Origin: Woeseiaceae bacterium
Lineage (GTDB): Bacteria > Pseudomonadota > Gammaproteobacteria > Steroidobacterales > Woeseiaceae
Direction of reading: 5' to 3'
Length of the DNA stretch: 64,000 bases
Assembly: GCA_028279985.1 (NCBI GenBank)
Contig: JANQMR010000002.1
Span: 114,460-178,459 of the forward strand
Program-made: the position numbers and the translations under genes
Notes under the pieces: generated by a model
Database searches by the model: none
Seen by the model: the letters and a program-made list of their open reading frames with translations, nothing else
What the model was told of the DNA's origin: nothing
In this document: piece by piece, positions 26,366 through 35,499 of the stretch
Layout of the letters: each line of letters begins with the position of its first letter
Numbering within the stretch: position 1 is the first letter of the stretch

Positions 26366-26842
26366 GTGTCCGAGAACGATCCGATTCGGGTTTTCGTCAC
26401 GCATGCGTTCGAGGAATCGGACGACTATCTGCGCGTGTTCGAGTTCCTCGAGAGTGTCGACCGGTTCTTTTACGTGAATACGAGCAAGCCTGAGAACGTG
26501 CCCGCCACGGGCGGTATCGACGCGATCAAGGAGGAGCTGATCCGGCAGCTCAAAGAATCGGAGGCCGTGATCGTGTTGCCGAGCCTGTACGAGCAAAAGG
26601 GGAATCTGGCGCGATTCCTGATGCAGGCTGCGGAAGCCAACGACAAGCCGATGATCGCCATCCGTCCCTTCGGCCAGATGTCGGCGGTACCCGAAGAGGT
26701 CGCCAAGCGCTGCGCCGAGAATATCGAGTGGAACAACCGGGAGATGGTCGACGCGCTCAAGCGCCAGGCCCGCAACGAGGATACGCAGCGTTGGGAGACC
26801 ATCGATTTTCCGGGTTGGGACTCAGAAGGAAAAATTGAATAG
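26366..26842 (+). CDS. TIR-like (ThsB/MTH538-type) domain protein
   Basis: A 158-residue soluble protein. The N-terminus IRVFVTHAFEESDDYLRVFEFLES is the beta1-alphaA signature of TIR-like proteins of the ThsB/MTH538 class; ESEAVIVLPSLYEQKGNLARFLMQAAE and ANDKPMIAIRPFG match the middle and later strands. Some relatives make or cleave NAD-derived signals in antiphage defence (Thoeris), but no ThsA-like effector is next to it, so a defence role is unproven. Translation starts at a GTG. An 18-bp repeat carries its stop codon, and a glycerophosphodiesterase follows 57 bases later. Confidence 0.65.
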   Translation: MSENDPIRVFVTHAFEESDDYLRVFEFLESVDRFFYVNTSKPENVPATGGIDAIKEELIRQLKESEAVIVLPSLYEQKGNLARFLMQAAEANDKPMIAIRPFGQMSAVPEEVAKRCAENIEWNNREMVDALKRQARNEDTQRWETIDFPGWDSEGKIE

Positions 26843-26870
26843 AAATAAAAAGTTGAATAGAAATAAAAAG
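26835..26870. repeat. 18-bp perfect tandem duplication over the stop codon of the TIR-like gene
   Basis: TTGAATAGAAATAAAAAG occurs at 26835-26852 and again, identical, at 26853-26870. The stop TAG (26840-26842) is inside the first copy. Being perfect, this duplication is probably recent. Confidence 0.85.
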
Positions 26871-26899
26871 ATAGGGTTTCTACTTCAGGTGCTTTATCG

Positions 26900-27856
26900 G
26901 TGAACCCACTGATCATCGCGCATCGCGGCGCGTCGGGTTATCTACCGGAACACACGTTGCCTGCAAAGGCGATGGCCTATGCGATGGGAGCCGATTACCT
27001 CGAGCAGGACGTGGTTGCAAGCCGCGACGATCAACTGGTCGTCTTACACGACGTGTATCTGGACCGGGTGACGGACGTCGCGCGGCAATACCCGGAGCGG
27101 TGCAGAGACGACGGCCGGTACTACGTTCGCGACTTCGACCTCGGGGAGATCCGCCGACTGTCCGTGACCGAGAGGCTCGACGAACATGGCCGCGCCGTGT
27201 TCCCGAAGCGCTTTCCGCCGCACACCGGACGTTTTCGCATCCATACGCTGGTGGAAGAGCTCGAGTTGGTTCGCGGGCTGAACGCCGCCACCGGGCGTGT
27301 GGCCGGCGTCTATCCGGAGCTCAAGCGCCCGGCCTGGCATCGCAATCAGGGTGTGGACATGGCGCCGCTACTGCTCGAGACGCTGTCGGCTCACGGTTAC
27401 GAGTCGGCCGAGGATCCGGTGTTCGTCCAGTGTTTCGACCGGGCCGAAATCGAGCGGCTGCGCGAAACGCTCGGCACCCCGCTCAAGCTGGTACAGCTCA
27501 TCGGCGAAAACGACTGGAATGAGTCGGACACCGACTTCGACGTGCTCAAGACGGTTCGGGGCTTGCGGGATCTCGCCGGTGTCGCGGACGGTATCGGACC
27601 GTGGATCAACCAGCTTTACACGCTCGAGACGATCGACGGTCAACCCGCTTCCACGGGGCTCGCGAGTGCGGCGCGCGACGCCGGACTGCTGGTTCATCCC
27701 TATACCCTGAGAGCGGATGCGTTGCCGGCCGGTTTCAAGGTTCATGACGAGTTGGCAGGCTTTCTGATCGAGAGCTTGGGGGTCGACGGCGTTTTCACGG
27801 ACTTCCCCGACCGTCTCCGGCGTTTCATCGACACCGGTACCGCCGGGCATGGGTGA
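26900..27856 (+). CDS. Glycerophosphodiester phosphodiesterase
   Basis: A 318-residue enzyme of the GDPD family that hydrolyses glycerophosphodiesters to glycerol-3-phosphate and an alcohol. Catalytic residues are evident: IIAHRGASGYLPEHTLPA, YLEQDVVASRDDQLVVLHD, YPELKRP and GVFTDFPDRL. It resembles periplasmic GlpQ in sequence but starts directly at the first strand with no signal peptide, so it is probably cytoplasmic. It starts at GTG (26900). Confidence 0.88.
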   Translation: MNPLIIAHRGASGYLPEHTLPAKAMAYAMGADYLEQDVVASRDDQLVVLHDVYLDRVTDVARQYPERCRDDGRYYVRDFDLGEIRRLSVTERLDEHGRAVFPKRFPPHTGRFRIHTLVEELELVRGLNAATGRVAGVYPELKRPAWHRNQGVDMAPLLLETLSAHGYESAEDPVFVQCFDRAEIERLRETLGTPLKLVQLIGENDWNESDTDFDVLKTVRGLRDLAGVADGIGPWINQLYTLETIDGQPASTGLASAARDAGLLVHPYTLRADALPAGFKVHDELAGFLIESLGVDGVFTDFPDRLRRFIDTGTAGHG

Positions 27857-28143
27857 CGCCGCTGCGCGGCCGGCAATGTGGGAGGCATTCCCAGCCGATG
27901 AGATTGCGCGCGAACACCTGCGTATTCCCTTCGCAACAATATTCGAGAGTGCCGGCGGAGCCCGGTTTCACAATCTCGATAGCATATAAAGAAATGTCTA
28001 TATATTATTGATTAAAAAAGACTTATTATTCGAAGAATATGCTCCGATCAGCCGTTCTTGCGACCCGTCGGCGACGGTTCCGGCGTGACCGGATTGAGAA
28101 CTCTGTCCTTTTATCGCCACGGAAACGGCATAATCTCAGACAG
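27857..28143. other. Intergenic region, AT-rich in its second half
   Basis: No gene is visible. The stretch 27975-28035 is rich in A and T (for example TATATATTATTG) and is the probable promoter region of the following membrane coiled-coil gene. An in-frame extension of that gene back to 28039 exists but is arginine-rich and not convincing. Confidence 0.4.
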
Positions 28144-28752
28144 ATGTTTGTCGAGCTCCCGCAGACCCTGATTCTGGCGAGCGCCGGTGCGTTCCTGATC
28201 GGCTGGATTCTGTCCTCGGTCAACAGCACTCTCAAGGCCCGTCATCGAACCCGGAAACGGGACAAGCGTGACGATCGTATCCGCTCCCTGGAAGCCGAAT
28301 TGCGTATCGCCCAGAGCGAGGCGACAAGATTGCAAGCCACGCTCGAAGACAAGGAAAAGCGCTTGGTCGAGGCGCAGGACGGGGCGCAGAAACGTGACAA
28401 CGTGATCAGCCATCAGCAGGAGCGTATCGAGTCGTTGAAAAACGACCTGAAGAACTCTGTCTTGAAGACGCGCGAGCTGCGTGCGGAGCTGACCGACCGG
28501 GCGGCGGAGAACGTCAAGTCGGAAGCCAAACTCCGCCAGGTCGAAACGGAACTCTCCGTTGCCCAGGCTTCCACCGACATGCTTGCAACGGGCGTGCTGG
28601 ACTATTCCCCGGGGGACGACCGGGAATCGGACCATTGGGAATCGGGCGACCGGAAATCGGACGACCAGGAGTCAAACAATCTGGAATCGAAAAATCGGGA
28701 ATCGGACGATCGAACCCTGAACTCCCCGGAGCTGGGCGAATTCGTCAAATGA
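28144..28752 (+). CDS. Membrane-anchored coiled-coil protein, function unknown
   Basis: A 202-residue protein with one N-terminal membrane helix (TLILASAGAFLIGWILSSV), a basic stretch (RHRTRKRDKRDDRIRSLEAE), and a long coiled coil rich in Glu, Gln and Arg with heptad spacing to about residue 145. The last 40 residues are a degenerate five-residue repeat (D-D-R-E-S type, six units). The plan is reminiscent of YhcB/ZapG-like envelope proteins, but I do not recognise a specific family. The ATG at 28144 is chosen because it starts right at the membrane segment. Confidence 0.6.
   Translation: MFVELPQTLILASAGAFLIGWILSSVNSTLKARHRTRKRDKRDDRIRSLEAELRIAQSEATRLQATLEDKEKRLVEAQDGAQKRDNVISHQQERIESLKNDLKNSVLKTRELRAELTDRAAENVKSEAKLRQVETELSVAQASTDMLATGVLDYSPGDDRESDHWESGDRKSDDQESNNLESKNRESDDRTLNSPELGEFVK
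28615..28704. repeat. 15-bp tandem repeat, 6 copies, coding a pentapeptide
   Basis: Six 15-base units encode DDRES, DHWES, GDRKS, DDQES, NNLES and KNRES near the C-terminus of the coiled-coil protein. DNA divergence between units is moderate, but the G-A-A-T-C-G ends are conserved. Confidence 0.75.
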
Positions 28753-28833
28753 GCGGGCCACAGGCCTGCGCGCGCCGGTGACGATTGCCGGACGCCAGAA
28801 CTCGTTCCGGGACACCCGGCTCAGGCGTATCGG

Positions 28834-30783
28834 TCAGGAAATCTCCGCGCCGCCGTCGCTCAACACCGCCAGAAACCGCGCGCCGTAACGTTCGAGCTTG
28901 GTTTGCCCGACGCCGTTGATCGCGAGCATTTCGGACTCGGTGGCGGGGCGGCGAACCAGCATCTCACGCAGCGTCTTGTCGTGAAATATGACGTACGGCG
29001 GGACCCCGTGTTCGGTCGCCAGCGCAAGCCTGCATGCGCGCAGCGCTTCCCACAGCTCCGGGTTGTCTTCGACCGCCTTGGCATCGGCCGCTCTTGTATC
29101 GATTGCTTTTGTATTGACTGCTTTTCCGTCGACCGCTTTTCCGTCGACCGCTTTTCCGTCGACCGCTTTTCCATCGACCGCTTTTCCATCGACGATAGTT
29201 GGCGTTTTCTCCACAGGCCGGGGCACGCCGACGGTCCGCCCGGTGTCCTCGCGGAACCGCACCGGTGTCTCGCCGCGCAAAAGTCCGCGGCTGCGGTCGG
29301 TGAGCACCAGGGCGCCGTATCGTTCCGCGTCCGCGCGCAGAAACCGGTGGACGATGAGCTGGCGTACGACGGAACGCCAGGTTCGCTGTTCGAGATCCGC
29401 ACCGATGCCGAAGACACTCAAGCCGCCGTGACGATGCTGCTCCACTTTGGCGGTCGGCTTGCCCAGTAGCACGTCGATGACGTGGGCGGCGCCGAAGCGC
29501 TGACCTGTGCGGTAGACGGCGGACAAGAGTTTTTGCGCCGCCTCGGTGCCGTCCCAGGTGCCGGCCGGCGTCAGGCAGCCGTCGCAGTTGCCGCAGTCCT
29601 CGTCGAGCGCGTCGCCGAAATACTCGAGCAGCGGCCGGCGGCGGCAGCCCGTTGCTTCGCACCAGCCGAGCAGGGCGTCCAGCTTCTGACGCTCGTGGCG
29701 TTTGAAATCTTCGCCGGCCTCCGACTGGTCCAGCATCTGCCGCAGACGAACGACGTCCTGCAGTCCGTAGACCATCCAGGCGTCGGCCGGCTCGCCGTCA
29801 CGCCCGGCGCGGCCCGTTTCCTGATAATACGATTCCATGCTCTTGGGCAAGTCCAGGTGCGCCACGAATCGCACGTCGGGTTTGTCGATGCCCATGCCGA
29901 ACGCGATGGTTGCAACGATGACGATACCGTCCTCGGCGAGAAACCGGCGCTGATGCTCATGGCGGGCGCCGGCGTCCAGACCGGCGTGATACGGCAAGGC
30001 GGTAAACCCCTGTGTCGCCAGCCATTCGGCCGTGGCTTCGGTCTTCTTGCGCGACAGACAGTAGACGATGCCGGCCGCACCCCGGTGGTTCTGCAGGAAG
30101 CTCAGCAACTGGCGTCTGGCATCGGTTTTCGGCTGAACCAGGTAACGGATGTTCGGCCGGTCGAACGGCGCGACGAAAATACCCGGGTCCGAAAGTGCCA
30201 GGCGCTCGACGATGTCGCGGCGAGTTTCGTCCGTTGCCGTGGCCGTCAGCGCCATGCGTGGTACGCGCGGGAACAAGGCGCCGAGCTCGTCCAGGCTCAG
30301 ATAATCCTGGCGAAAATCGTGTCCCCATTGCGAGACACAGTGCGCTTCGTCGATCGCGATCAGCGACAGCCGCAGGCCGCGCAACAGATCCCGGGTCGCG
30401 TCGCCCACGAGGCGCTCCGGAGCCATGTAAAGGAGCTCGAGCTCGCCGCGGCGCAGACGCCCGATGACGGCGTGCTGCCGCTCGGGCGACTGGCTGGAGT
30501 TCAGGAATTCCGCCTCGATACCGAACTCGTGCAAGGCAGCCACCTGGTCCTGCATCAATGCGATCAGGGGGGAAATCACGAGCCCCGTGCCTTCCCGTAA
30601 CAGCGCCGGTATCTGGTAACAAAGCGACTTTCCGCCGCCGGTTGGCATGACGACCAGCGCATCCCGGCCTTCCATCGTTGCTTCGATCACCGCCCGCTGA
30701 TGACCGCGAAACTCACGGTAACCGAAGACACGACTCAGCGTATCGTGTATCGAAGCCACTGTTTGCGCAGTCATCGATTGCAT
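28834..30783 (-). CDS. recQ: ATP-dependent DNA helicase RecQ
   Basis: A 649-residue superfamily 2 helicase: Walker [22 protein letters not shown] box in [17 protein letters not shown], motif [15 protein letters not shown], a four-Cys zinc site (C-EATGC and CGNCDGC), the winged-helix RQC domain, and a C-terminal HRDC domain ([24 protein letters not shown]). It unwinds recombination and replication intermediates. Between RQC and HRDC lies a tandem pentapeptide array (VDGKA type) that is not part of normal RecQ. The start at 30783 (MQSMTAQTV) is favoured; an upstream GTG at 30846 is possible. Confidence 0.93.
   Translation of the reverse strand: MQSMTAQTVASIHDTLSRVFGYREFRGHQRAVIEATMEGRDALVVMPTGGGKSLCYQIPALLREGTGLVISPLIALMQDQVAALHEFGIEAEFLNSSQSPERQHAVIGRLRRGELELLYMAPERLVGDATRDLLRGLRLSLIAIDEAHCVSQWGHDFRQDYLSLDELGALFPRVPRMALTATATDETRRDIVERLALSDPGIFVAPFDRPNIRYLVQPKTDARRQLLSFLQNHRGAAGIVYCLSRKKTEATAEWLATQGFTALPYHAGLDAGARHEHQRRFLAEDGIVIVATIAFGMGIDKPDVRFVAHLDLPKSMESYYQETGRAGRDGEPADAWMVYGLQDVVRLRQMLDQSEAGEDFKRHERQKLDALLGWCEATGCRRRPLLEYFGDALDEDCGNCDGCLTPAGTWDGTEAAQKLLSAVYRTGQRFGAAHVIDVLLGKPTAKVEQHRHGGLSVFGIGADLEQRTWRSVVRQLIVHRFLRADAERYGALVLTDRSRGLLRGETPVRFREDTGRTVGVPRPVEKTPTIVDGKAVDGKAVDGKAVDGKAVDGKAVNTKAIDTRAADAKAVEDNPELWEALRACRLALATEHGVPPYVIFHDKTLREMLVRRPATESEMLAINGVGQTKLERYGARFLAVLSDGGAEIS
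29074..29193. repeat. 15-bp tandem repeat, 8 copies, inside recQ (linker before HRDC)
   Basis: Reading the minus strand, five nearly identical 15-base units (29119-29193) each encode VDGKA, followed by degenerate units for [10 protein letters not shown] and ADAKA. The five VDGKA units differ by a single silent change, so they expanded recently, and the frame is kept because the unit is a multiple of three. Confidence 0.9.
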
Positions 30784-30970
30784 CGTTGCGATCTCGTCGC
30801 TTCCCCGGGGCGGGGGGAGGGTGGCAGGGTCGGGTTTCGAAGACACTATAACGCTTTCCGGCGGCGAACCCGCTCGGGATTTCGTGTGTTGTTTTCAAGA
30901 ATCGCCTTGCGGCGCGTAGTGTTGTACATTCCGCCGCGAATCATGGTGGACAACTGATGGCGCACACCTC

Positions 30971-32485
30971 ATGGTGCACGACAGACGATCGCTTACGGAT
31001 TTTGCGGGCATCGATTTCGACTACCCCAGGATCGAGTCTACTGCAAGCTTCGACTCGAAGCAGACAGGTCTTGCCGCACGATACGCCGAGCAAGTCGCGG
31101 CACGGCCGGCCGGGGAGTCCGGATTCTACCCCCTGGTAGACGGTGTCGAGGCGCTTGCCGCGCGCCTGGCGCTGATCGCGCGGGCCGAAAACACGATCGA
31201 CCTGCAGTACTACCTGATTAAATGCGATGCGACGAGTACCGCGTTCATCGACGCCTTGCTGCAAGCGGCCGACCGCGGCGTCCGCGTCCGGTTCTTGCTC
31301 GACGACGTGTTTACTTCGGGCATGGACGCCGATTTCGCGGCGCTAGACTCGCATCCGAATTTCGAGATCAGGATTTTCAACCCTTTCAGCCGGGGGCCGT
31401 TGGGTCGTGCCTGGAGCGCTATGACCTGTCCGGGACGCGTCAACCGGCGCATGCATACCAAATCGTTCACGGTGGACGATCAGGTGACCCTGCTCGGCGG
31501 CCGCAATATCGCCGACGAGTATTTCGGCGCGCGTCGAGACGAGAAGTTCGACGATCTGGACGTGCTCGGAATCGGGAGCGTGGTCGGCGGCGTTTCGAGG
31601 ATGTTCGACAGTTTTTGGCAGCACCGCCTGGCGCTACCGTTACCGGCTTTCGCGAGGATGCCGGGCGACCCGGCGGCGGGGCTCGACCGGCTTCGGCTGA
31701 GGCTCTCCGAGTCCAGCGATAGTGGCACGATGTACTCGCAGACCGTCGTTCGCACGGCTCGCGAGTTTCTGCGCGGGGTCGACGCCAATCTGGACTGGGC
31801 GCCGTACGAGCTGGTTTACGACTCACCGGACAAGGCGATCAAATCGAAGTCCGGGCCCTCGATGTCGATTTCGAGGTCGCTGGCCAAGACGGTGCGGTCG
31901 GCGACGGAGCGCCTGATCATACTGTCGCCGTACTTCGTGCCCCGCAAGGATGGCATCGAGCTGCTTTGCTCGCTCAAGAGACGGGGCGTCGAGGTGATCG
32001 TCATCACCAACTCGCTGGCGGCGAACAATCATGTCGCCGTGCATGGCGGTTATGCACCGTCGCGAAAACCCCTGTTACGTAACGGCATCCGCATTCACGA
32101 GGCACGCCCGGACGCGGAGGTGCCCGGTGCGGAGATTTTCGCCGCCAGCGGCGCCAAGGCGACTTTGCATACCAAGGCGTTCCTGGTCGATCACGAGCTC
32201 GTGTTCATCGGTTCGTTCAACTTCGATCCACGCTCGATCAAGCTGAATACCGAATCGGGCGTGCTGATCCGTTCGAAGAAGCTGGCTGGGCAGTTCGAAG
32301 CCGGCGTCGATCCGGCGCTCGGCGTATACACCTACGAGCTGTTTCTCGACGACCGCGGCAGATTGCGCTGGCGCGGTTTGGAAAACGGTCGTGAGGTAAT
32401 CCGCAAGACGGAACCGCAGGCCGGGCGAGGGCGAAGATTCGTCGCCGGTTTGATGCGCTTGATGCCTGTTAGGGGACAACTGTAA
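30971..32485 (+). CDS. Phospholipase D-family cardiolipin synthase-like protein
   Basis: A 504-residue protein with two HKD motifs, MHTKSFTVDDQVTLLGGRN and LHTKAFLVDHELVFIGSFN, and the IDLQYYLIKCDATSTAFIDAL segment typical of ClsC/YmdC-like enzymes. It should condense phospholipids into cardiolipin or act as a related phosphatidyltransferase at the inner membrane. No N-terminal membrane helix is seen, unlike ClsA. It is divergent from recQ with about 190 bases between starts. Confidence 0.85.
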   Translation: MVHDRRSLTDFAGIDFDYPRIESTASFDSKQTGLAARYAEQVAARPAGESGFYPLVDGVEALAARLALIARAENTIDLQYYLIKCDATSTAFIDALLQAADRGVRVRFLLDDVFTSGMDADFAALDSHPNFEIRIFNPFSRGPLGRAWSAMTCPGRVNRRMHTKSFTVDDQVTLLGGRNIADEYFGARRDEKFDDLDVLGIGSVVGGVSRMFDSFWQHRLALPLPAFARMPGDPAAGLDRLRLRLSESSDSGTMYSQTVVRTAREFLRGVDANLDWAPYELVYDSPDKAIKSKSGPSMSISRSLAKTVRSATERLIILSPYFVPRKDGIELLCSLKRRGVEVIVITNSLAANNHVAVHGGYAPSRKPLLRNGIRIHEARPDAEVPGAEIFAASGAKATLHTKAFLVDHELVFIGSFNFDPRSIKLNTESGVLIRSKKLAGQFEAGVDPALGVYTYELFLDDRGRLRWRGLENGREVIRKTEPQAGRGRRFVAGLMRLMPVRGQL

Positions 32486-32883
32486 GGGACCCGAAAGGCA
32501 TCGCCGGCGTCGTGTTGAGAGGCCTTAAACAGGTATTTGCGGAACGGTTTTTTCGCGGTCTTTCGTCGAATGTTTCGGGTCGATTTTCTCCCCTGAATAT
32601 CAAGACCGGATTTGTACGTATGGCGGTGGGAACTGCGCATGATCAGAATTGCCGATAAGAGGCTCCCTCAAGAGGTTCCCTCAAAGGTTCACCAGGACGC
32701 TTCTGTACAAGTCATGCCGGTCTCATTTTGCGTCGGACTCATGCAGAGGCTCCCTGGTCCTTACCGAACCGCTAGTCCGTTCGGGTGCCGATCGTTCGGA
32801 GAACACAGACAACAAGCTGGGCCGACATGACGCCTGAGGCGGGCGAGCGATTTCATGTGCTCGTTTTGCTAACGGAGAGTTCA
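32486..32883. other. Intergenic region before hsp20 with repeat debris
   Basis: No convincing gene. It contains a 13-bp direct duplication (AAGAGGCTCCCTC at 32657-32669 and AAGAGGTTCCCTC at 32670-32682) and the inverted partner (32730-32756) of the dispersed 27-bp element at 26259. A clear sigma32 heat-shock promoter could not be picked out by eye. The AACGGAGAG sequence at 32871-32879 is the hsp20 ribosome binding site. Confidence 0.5.
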
Positions 32884-33417
32884 ATGTCCAAACCAAAGAT
32901 AGAGAAAGTCCCATCTGTCGAAGATCGCTCTCTACCGGTCTTCGACGAATTCGAAAAGATCACGGAGCGAATCAGAAAGCGCGCCTACGAGTTCTTCAAG
33001 GAACACGGTTTCGGCGACGGCCGCGACCTCGAAGACTGGCTGAGAGCCGAGCGGGAGGTCTGCTGGCCGACCGCGGAGTTCGCCGAAGACGATGAAAGGT
33101 TCACGCTCAAGGTGGCGCTCGCGGGATTCGACGCCGACGACATCACGGTAACCGCGAACCCGCAGGAGCTGATCGTCAAGGCGATCGAAGAAACCCGCGA
33201 CAGCGGCGAGGAAGCCGAAGAAGATGAGGAAGGACCGACCGTACACTGGTCCGAGTTCCACCACGAGAACGTCTATCGCCATGTGACGCTGCCCGCCGAG
33301 GTGGACGTCGACGAGATCAAGGCGGAGCTCAAGCGCGGTTTGCTGACGATTGTGGCGCCCAAGGCCGCCGTCGAAAAGCCGGTTGAGAAAGAGGTCGAGA
33401 TTTCGACCGCAGCCTAA
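32884..33417 (+). CDS. Small heat-shock protein, Hsp20/alpha-crystallin family
   Basis: A 177-residue chaperone. The alpha-crystallin domain spans about residues 65-165 (WPTAEFAEDDERFTLKVALAG, DDITVTANPQELIVKA, and the signature LKRGLLTIVAPKA). An acidic insertion (SGEEAEEDEEG) lies in the loop between strands. The N-terminus is helical and charged. The ATG at 32884 has GGAGAG seven bases upstream. It should hold unfolding proteins for refolding by other chaperones. Confidence 0.9.
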   Translation: MSKPKIEKVPSVEDRSLPVFDEFEKITERIRKRAYEFFKEHGFGDGRDLEDWLRAEREVCWPTAEFAEDDERFTLKVALAGFDADDITVTANPQELIVKAIEETRDSGEEAEEDEEGPTVHWSEFHHENVYRHVTLPAEVDVDEIKAELKRGLLTIVAPKAAVEKPVEKEVEISTAA

Positions 33418-33440
33418 GGCGGGCAGGGCCGAAACCGGAA

Positions 33441-33470
33441 GCGTGCCGCGGTAACGCGGCACGCTTTCTT
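33441..33470. terminator. Perfect 10-bp hairpin terminator after hsp20
   Basis: GCGTGCCGCG (33441-33450), loop GTAA, then CGCGGCACGC (33455-33464) and TTTCTT. It ends the hsp20 transcript and lies just before the convergent antiporter cluster, which ends at 33474. Confidence 0.9.
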
Positions 33471-33473
33471 CTA

Positions 33474-35180
33474 CTACAGAAAGTAGGCCAATACGTATCC
33501 CGTCAATAGCACGGCGATCCACAGGGCCGTGGAGCCGATCGGCTGCGCCCGCGAGAATATCTCCAGGCGGCCGGCGCGATCGCTGGCCGGCGAATCCAGG
33601 TATCGTTGCACCCTGGCAATCGTCCCGCCGATCGCGGCGCGTACGCGAGCTTCGATGAAACGGCCGGCGCGGGCCAGCCCCTCATAGCTGCGCCCGGCCA
33701 GGGAATGGAGCGCAACCCGCCAGATCCAGTCGGTGTCCAGGCTGATCGTCAGGGTGCGCTGCATCAGCGGCAACAGCAGGAAGAACGCGAGGCCTGAGAA
33801 CAGCAGGAGCTGCAGGTAGAAGAGCACCTTGCCGGCCGTATAGGCCTCATAGGTGACCGGGAAGGGAAGGAAGCGGTAGAAGACCTCCGGGAACACGCCG
33901 ATCAGGATACAAAGCGCGGAGAACAACACCATTGCCGCCGCCATGTTCCACGGTGCATCCTTGGGCCTCAGCCCGGAATCCCGCTGGAAGAATACGAACC
34001 ACGGAAACTTGATGCCCGCATGCAGGAAGACGCCGGCGGACGCGGCCGCCAGCGCGAAATAAACGACGGTGAGGCTTTCGCCGATCGCGGCCTGCGCGAT
34101 CATGTTCTTGGTCGTGAATCCCGAGGTCAACGGGAATCCGGAGATCGCGAGCGCGCCGATGATGCCGCAGACGGTCGTCAGTGGCATCGTCCGGAACAAC
34201 CCGCCCAGGTCGGTGCACTTGGTCTTGCCGGTGCGGTAGACGACGACGCCGGCGCTCATGAACAACAGCGCCTTGTAGATGATGTGTGCGAAAGCGTGCG
34301 CCGCGGCGCCGTTGAGCGCCATCTGCGTGCCGATGCCGACGGCGCAGACCATGAAACCCACCTGGTTGACGATCGAATAAGCGAGTATCCGCCGCGCGTC
34401 GTTTTCCAGCAGCGCGTAAATGATGCCGTACATGACCATGAACAGGCCGACGCCGATCAATACCGGCTCGCCGGGAAACAGCATGATCAGCGCGAGCACC
34501 GCGGTCTTGGTCGTAAACGCCGACAGGAATACCGACCCGGTCGGACTGGATTCCGGATAAGCGTCGGACAGCCACGCCGACACCGGCGGCGCGGCGGCGT
34601 TGATCAGGATGCCGATCAGAACCATCCAGGTGTCGAAGTTGGTCGCCAGCATCGGCTGGATGTCGATCGACCCGGTGTGGATGACGATACCTTCGATGCC
34701 GACCTTGAGGATCACACCGCCGAACAGATGCATGATCGCGTACCGGATACCGGCGGCACGAGCCGCGGGCGTGCCGCCCGACCAGACGATGACGGTCGAA
34801 AAGAGCGCCATCAGCTCCCAGTACAGGAACAGGGTGATCAGGTCCCCGGCAAAACAGACACCCACCGCGCCGGCTGCATAAGCCTGTGCCGCGGCGAGCT
34901 CGTACCAGCGGGCCTGGCGGAACGCAAACAGGCCCCCGGCAAAGGCCATCAACGCGAATACGGTGGCAAACAGGCGCCGGAGCGGACTGCCCTCGACCGG
35001 CTCGAGCCGATAGTCGAGAAACGGTAACGTGGCGCCGACACCGTCTGGCACCTGCCAGATGGCCCAGAGGGTCGCCAGCGGCGCCACGAGGATCACGACC
35101 GTTCGCAAGTGACCGCGCAGCAGCGCGGTCAGCAGGGCGCCGGCGACCAGTATCAGCGCGGGCGAGAGCAGCTCAGTCAT
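33474..35180 (-). CDS. Mrp-type antiporter D-like subunit (third copy; NuoL/M/N family)
   Basis: A 568-residue polytopic membrane protein of the proton-pumping NuoL/M/N-MrpA/D family with about 14 helices. Conserved elements: LFLYWELMALFSTVIVW (helix 5 Glu), IGILINAAAPPVSAWLSDAYPESSPTGSVFLSAFTTKTAVL (the key Lys helix), LAYSIVNQVGFMVCAVGIG and the LTSGFTTKNM loop. It is the last and longest of three D-like proteins in the cluster and has an extra C-terminal extension, making it a candidate for the MrpA/MbhH-type channel. Confidence 0.85.
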   Translation of the reverse strand: MTELLSPALILVAGALLTALLRGHLRTVVILVAPLATLWAIWQVPDGVGATLPFLDYRLEPVEGSPLRRLFATVFALMAFAGGLFAFRQARWYELAAAQAYAAGAVGVCFAGDLITLFLYWELMALFSTVIVWSGGTPAARAAGIRYAIMHLFGGVILKVGIEGIVIHTGSIDIQPMLATNFDTWMVLIGILINAAAPPVSAWLSDAYPESSPTGSVFLSAFTTKTAVLALIMLFPGEPVLIGVGLFMVMYGIIYALLENDARRILAYSIVNQVGFMVCAVGIGTQMALNGAAAHAFAHIIYKALLFMSAGVVVYRTGKTKCTDLGGLFRTMPLTTVCGIIGALAISGFPLTSGFTTKNMIAQAAIGESLTVVYFALAAASAGVFLHAGIKFPWFVFFQRDSGLRPKDAPWNMAAAMVLFSALCILIGVFPEVFYRFLPFPVTYEAYTAGKVLFYLQLLLFSGLAFFLLLPLMQRTLTISLDTDWIWRVALHSLAGRSYEGLARAGRFIEARVRAAIGGTIARVQRYLDSPASDRAGRLEIFSRAQPIGSTALWIAVLLTGYVLAYFL

Positions 35181-35499
35181 CCCGTGCCCTCTCGCTATAG
35201 TAACTCTCGTCGCGTTTCAGGACGGCGCCGAGCAGCTTCGCGAACAACACCATGGCCAGGCAGGCGAGAAAACCGTAGGCGGCGCCGAAGCCGAACCAGC
35301 CGTCAACGCCGAAATAGCCCTTGATTTTTATCAGGAGCTGCGCCAGCACCGTTGCGGCAAGCACGGCGATGAACACGCGCCAGATCAGGCGAATCGTCCC
35401 GGGCCTTGTCAGCCAGTGATCGGAGTCGGGTGGATTCGGGCCGGGTCTATTCAATTCGGGGCGATCAGATTCAGGGCGATCCGATTCGGGTCGATTCAT
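35173..35499 (-). CDS. Small two-helix membrane protein of the antiporter cluster
   Basis: A 108-residue protein with a hydrophilic proline-rich N-terminus made of a five-residue repeat (NRPES, DRPES, DRPEL, NRPGP, NPPDS) and two membrane helices (IWRVFIAVLAATVLAQLLIKI and GFGAAYGFLACLAMVLFAKLL). It overlaps both neighbours by four to eight bases, so it is translationally coupled between two D-like subunits. I do not recognise the family, but the position argues for an accessory subunit of the transporter. Confidence 0.7.
   Translation of the reverse strand: MNRPESDRPESDRPELNRPGPNPPDSDHWLTRPGTIRLIWRVFIAVLAATVLAQLLIKIKGYFGVDGWFGFGAAYGFLACLAMVLFAKLLGAVLKRDESYYSERARDD
35422..35496. repeat. 15-bp tandem repeat, 5 copies, coding N-terminal pentapeptides
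   Basis: On the minus strand, five units of 15 bases right after the ATG encode NRPES, DRPES, DRPEL, NRPGP and NPPDS. The first three are nearly identical at DNA level. Confidence 0.8.

Noticed and set aside
32612..32830. A 72-codon open frame upstream of hsp20
   Set aside because: It lies across direct repeats and the 27-bp dispersed element, has no ribosome binding site of note and no recognisable protein features.
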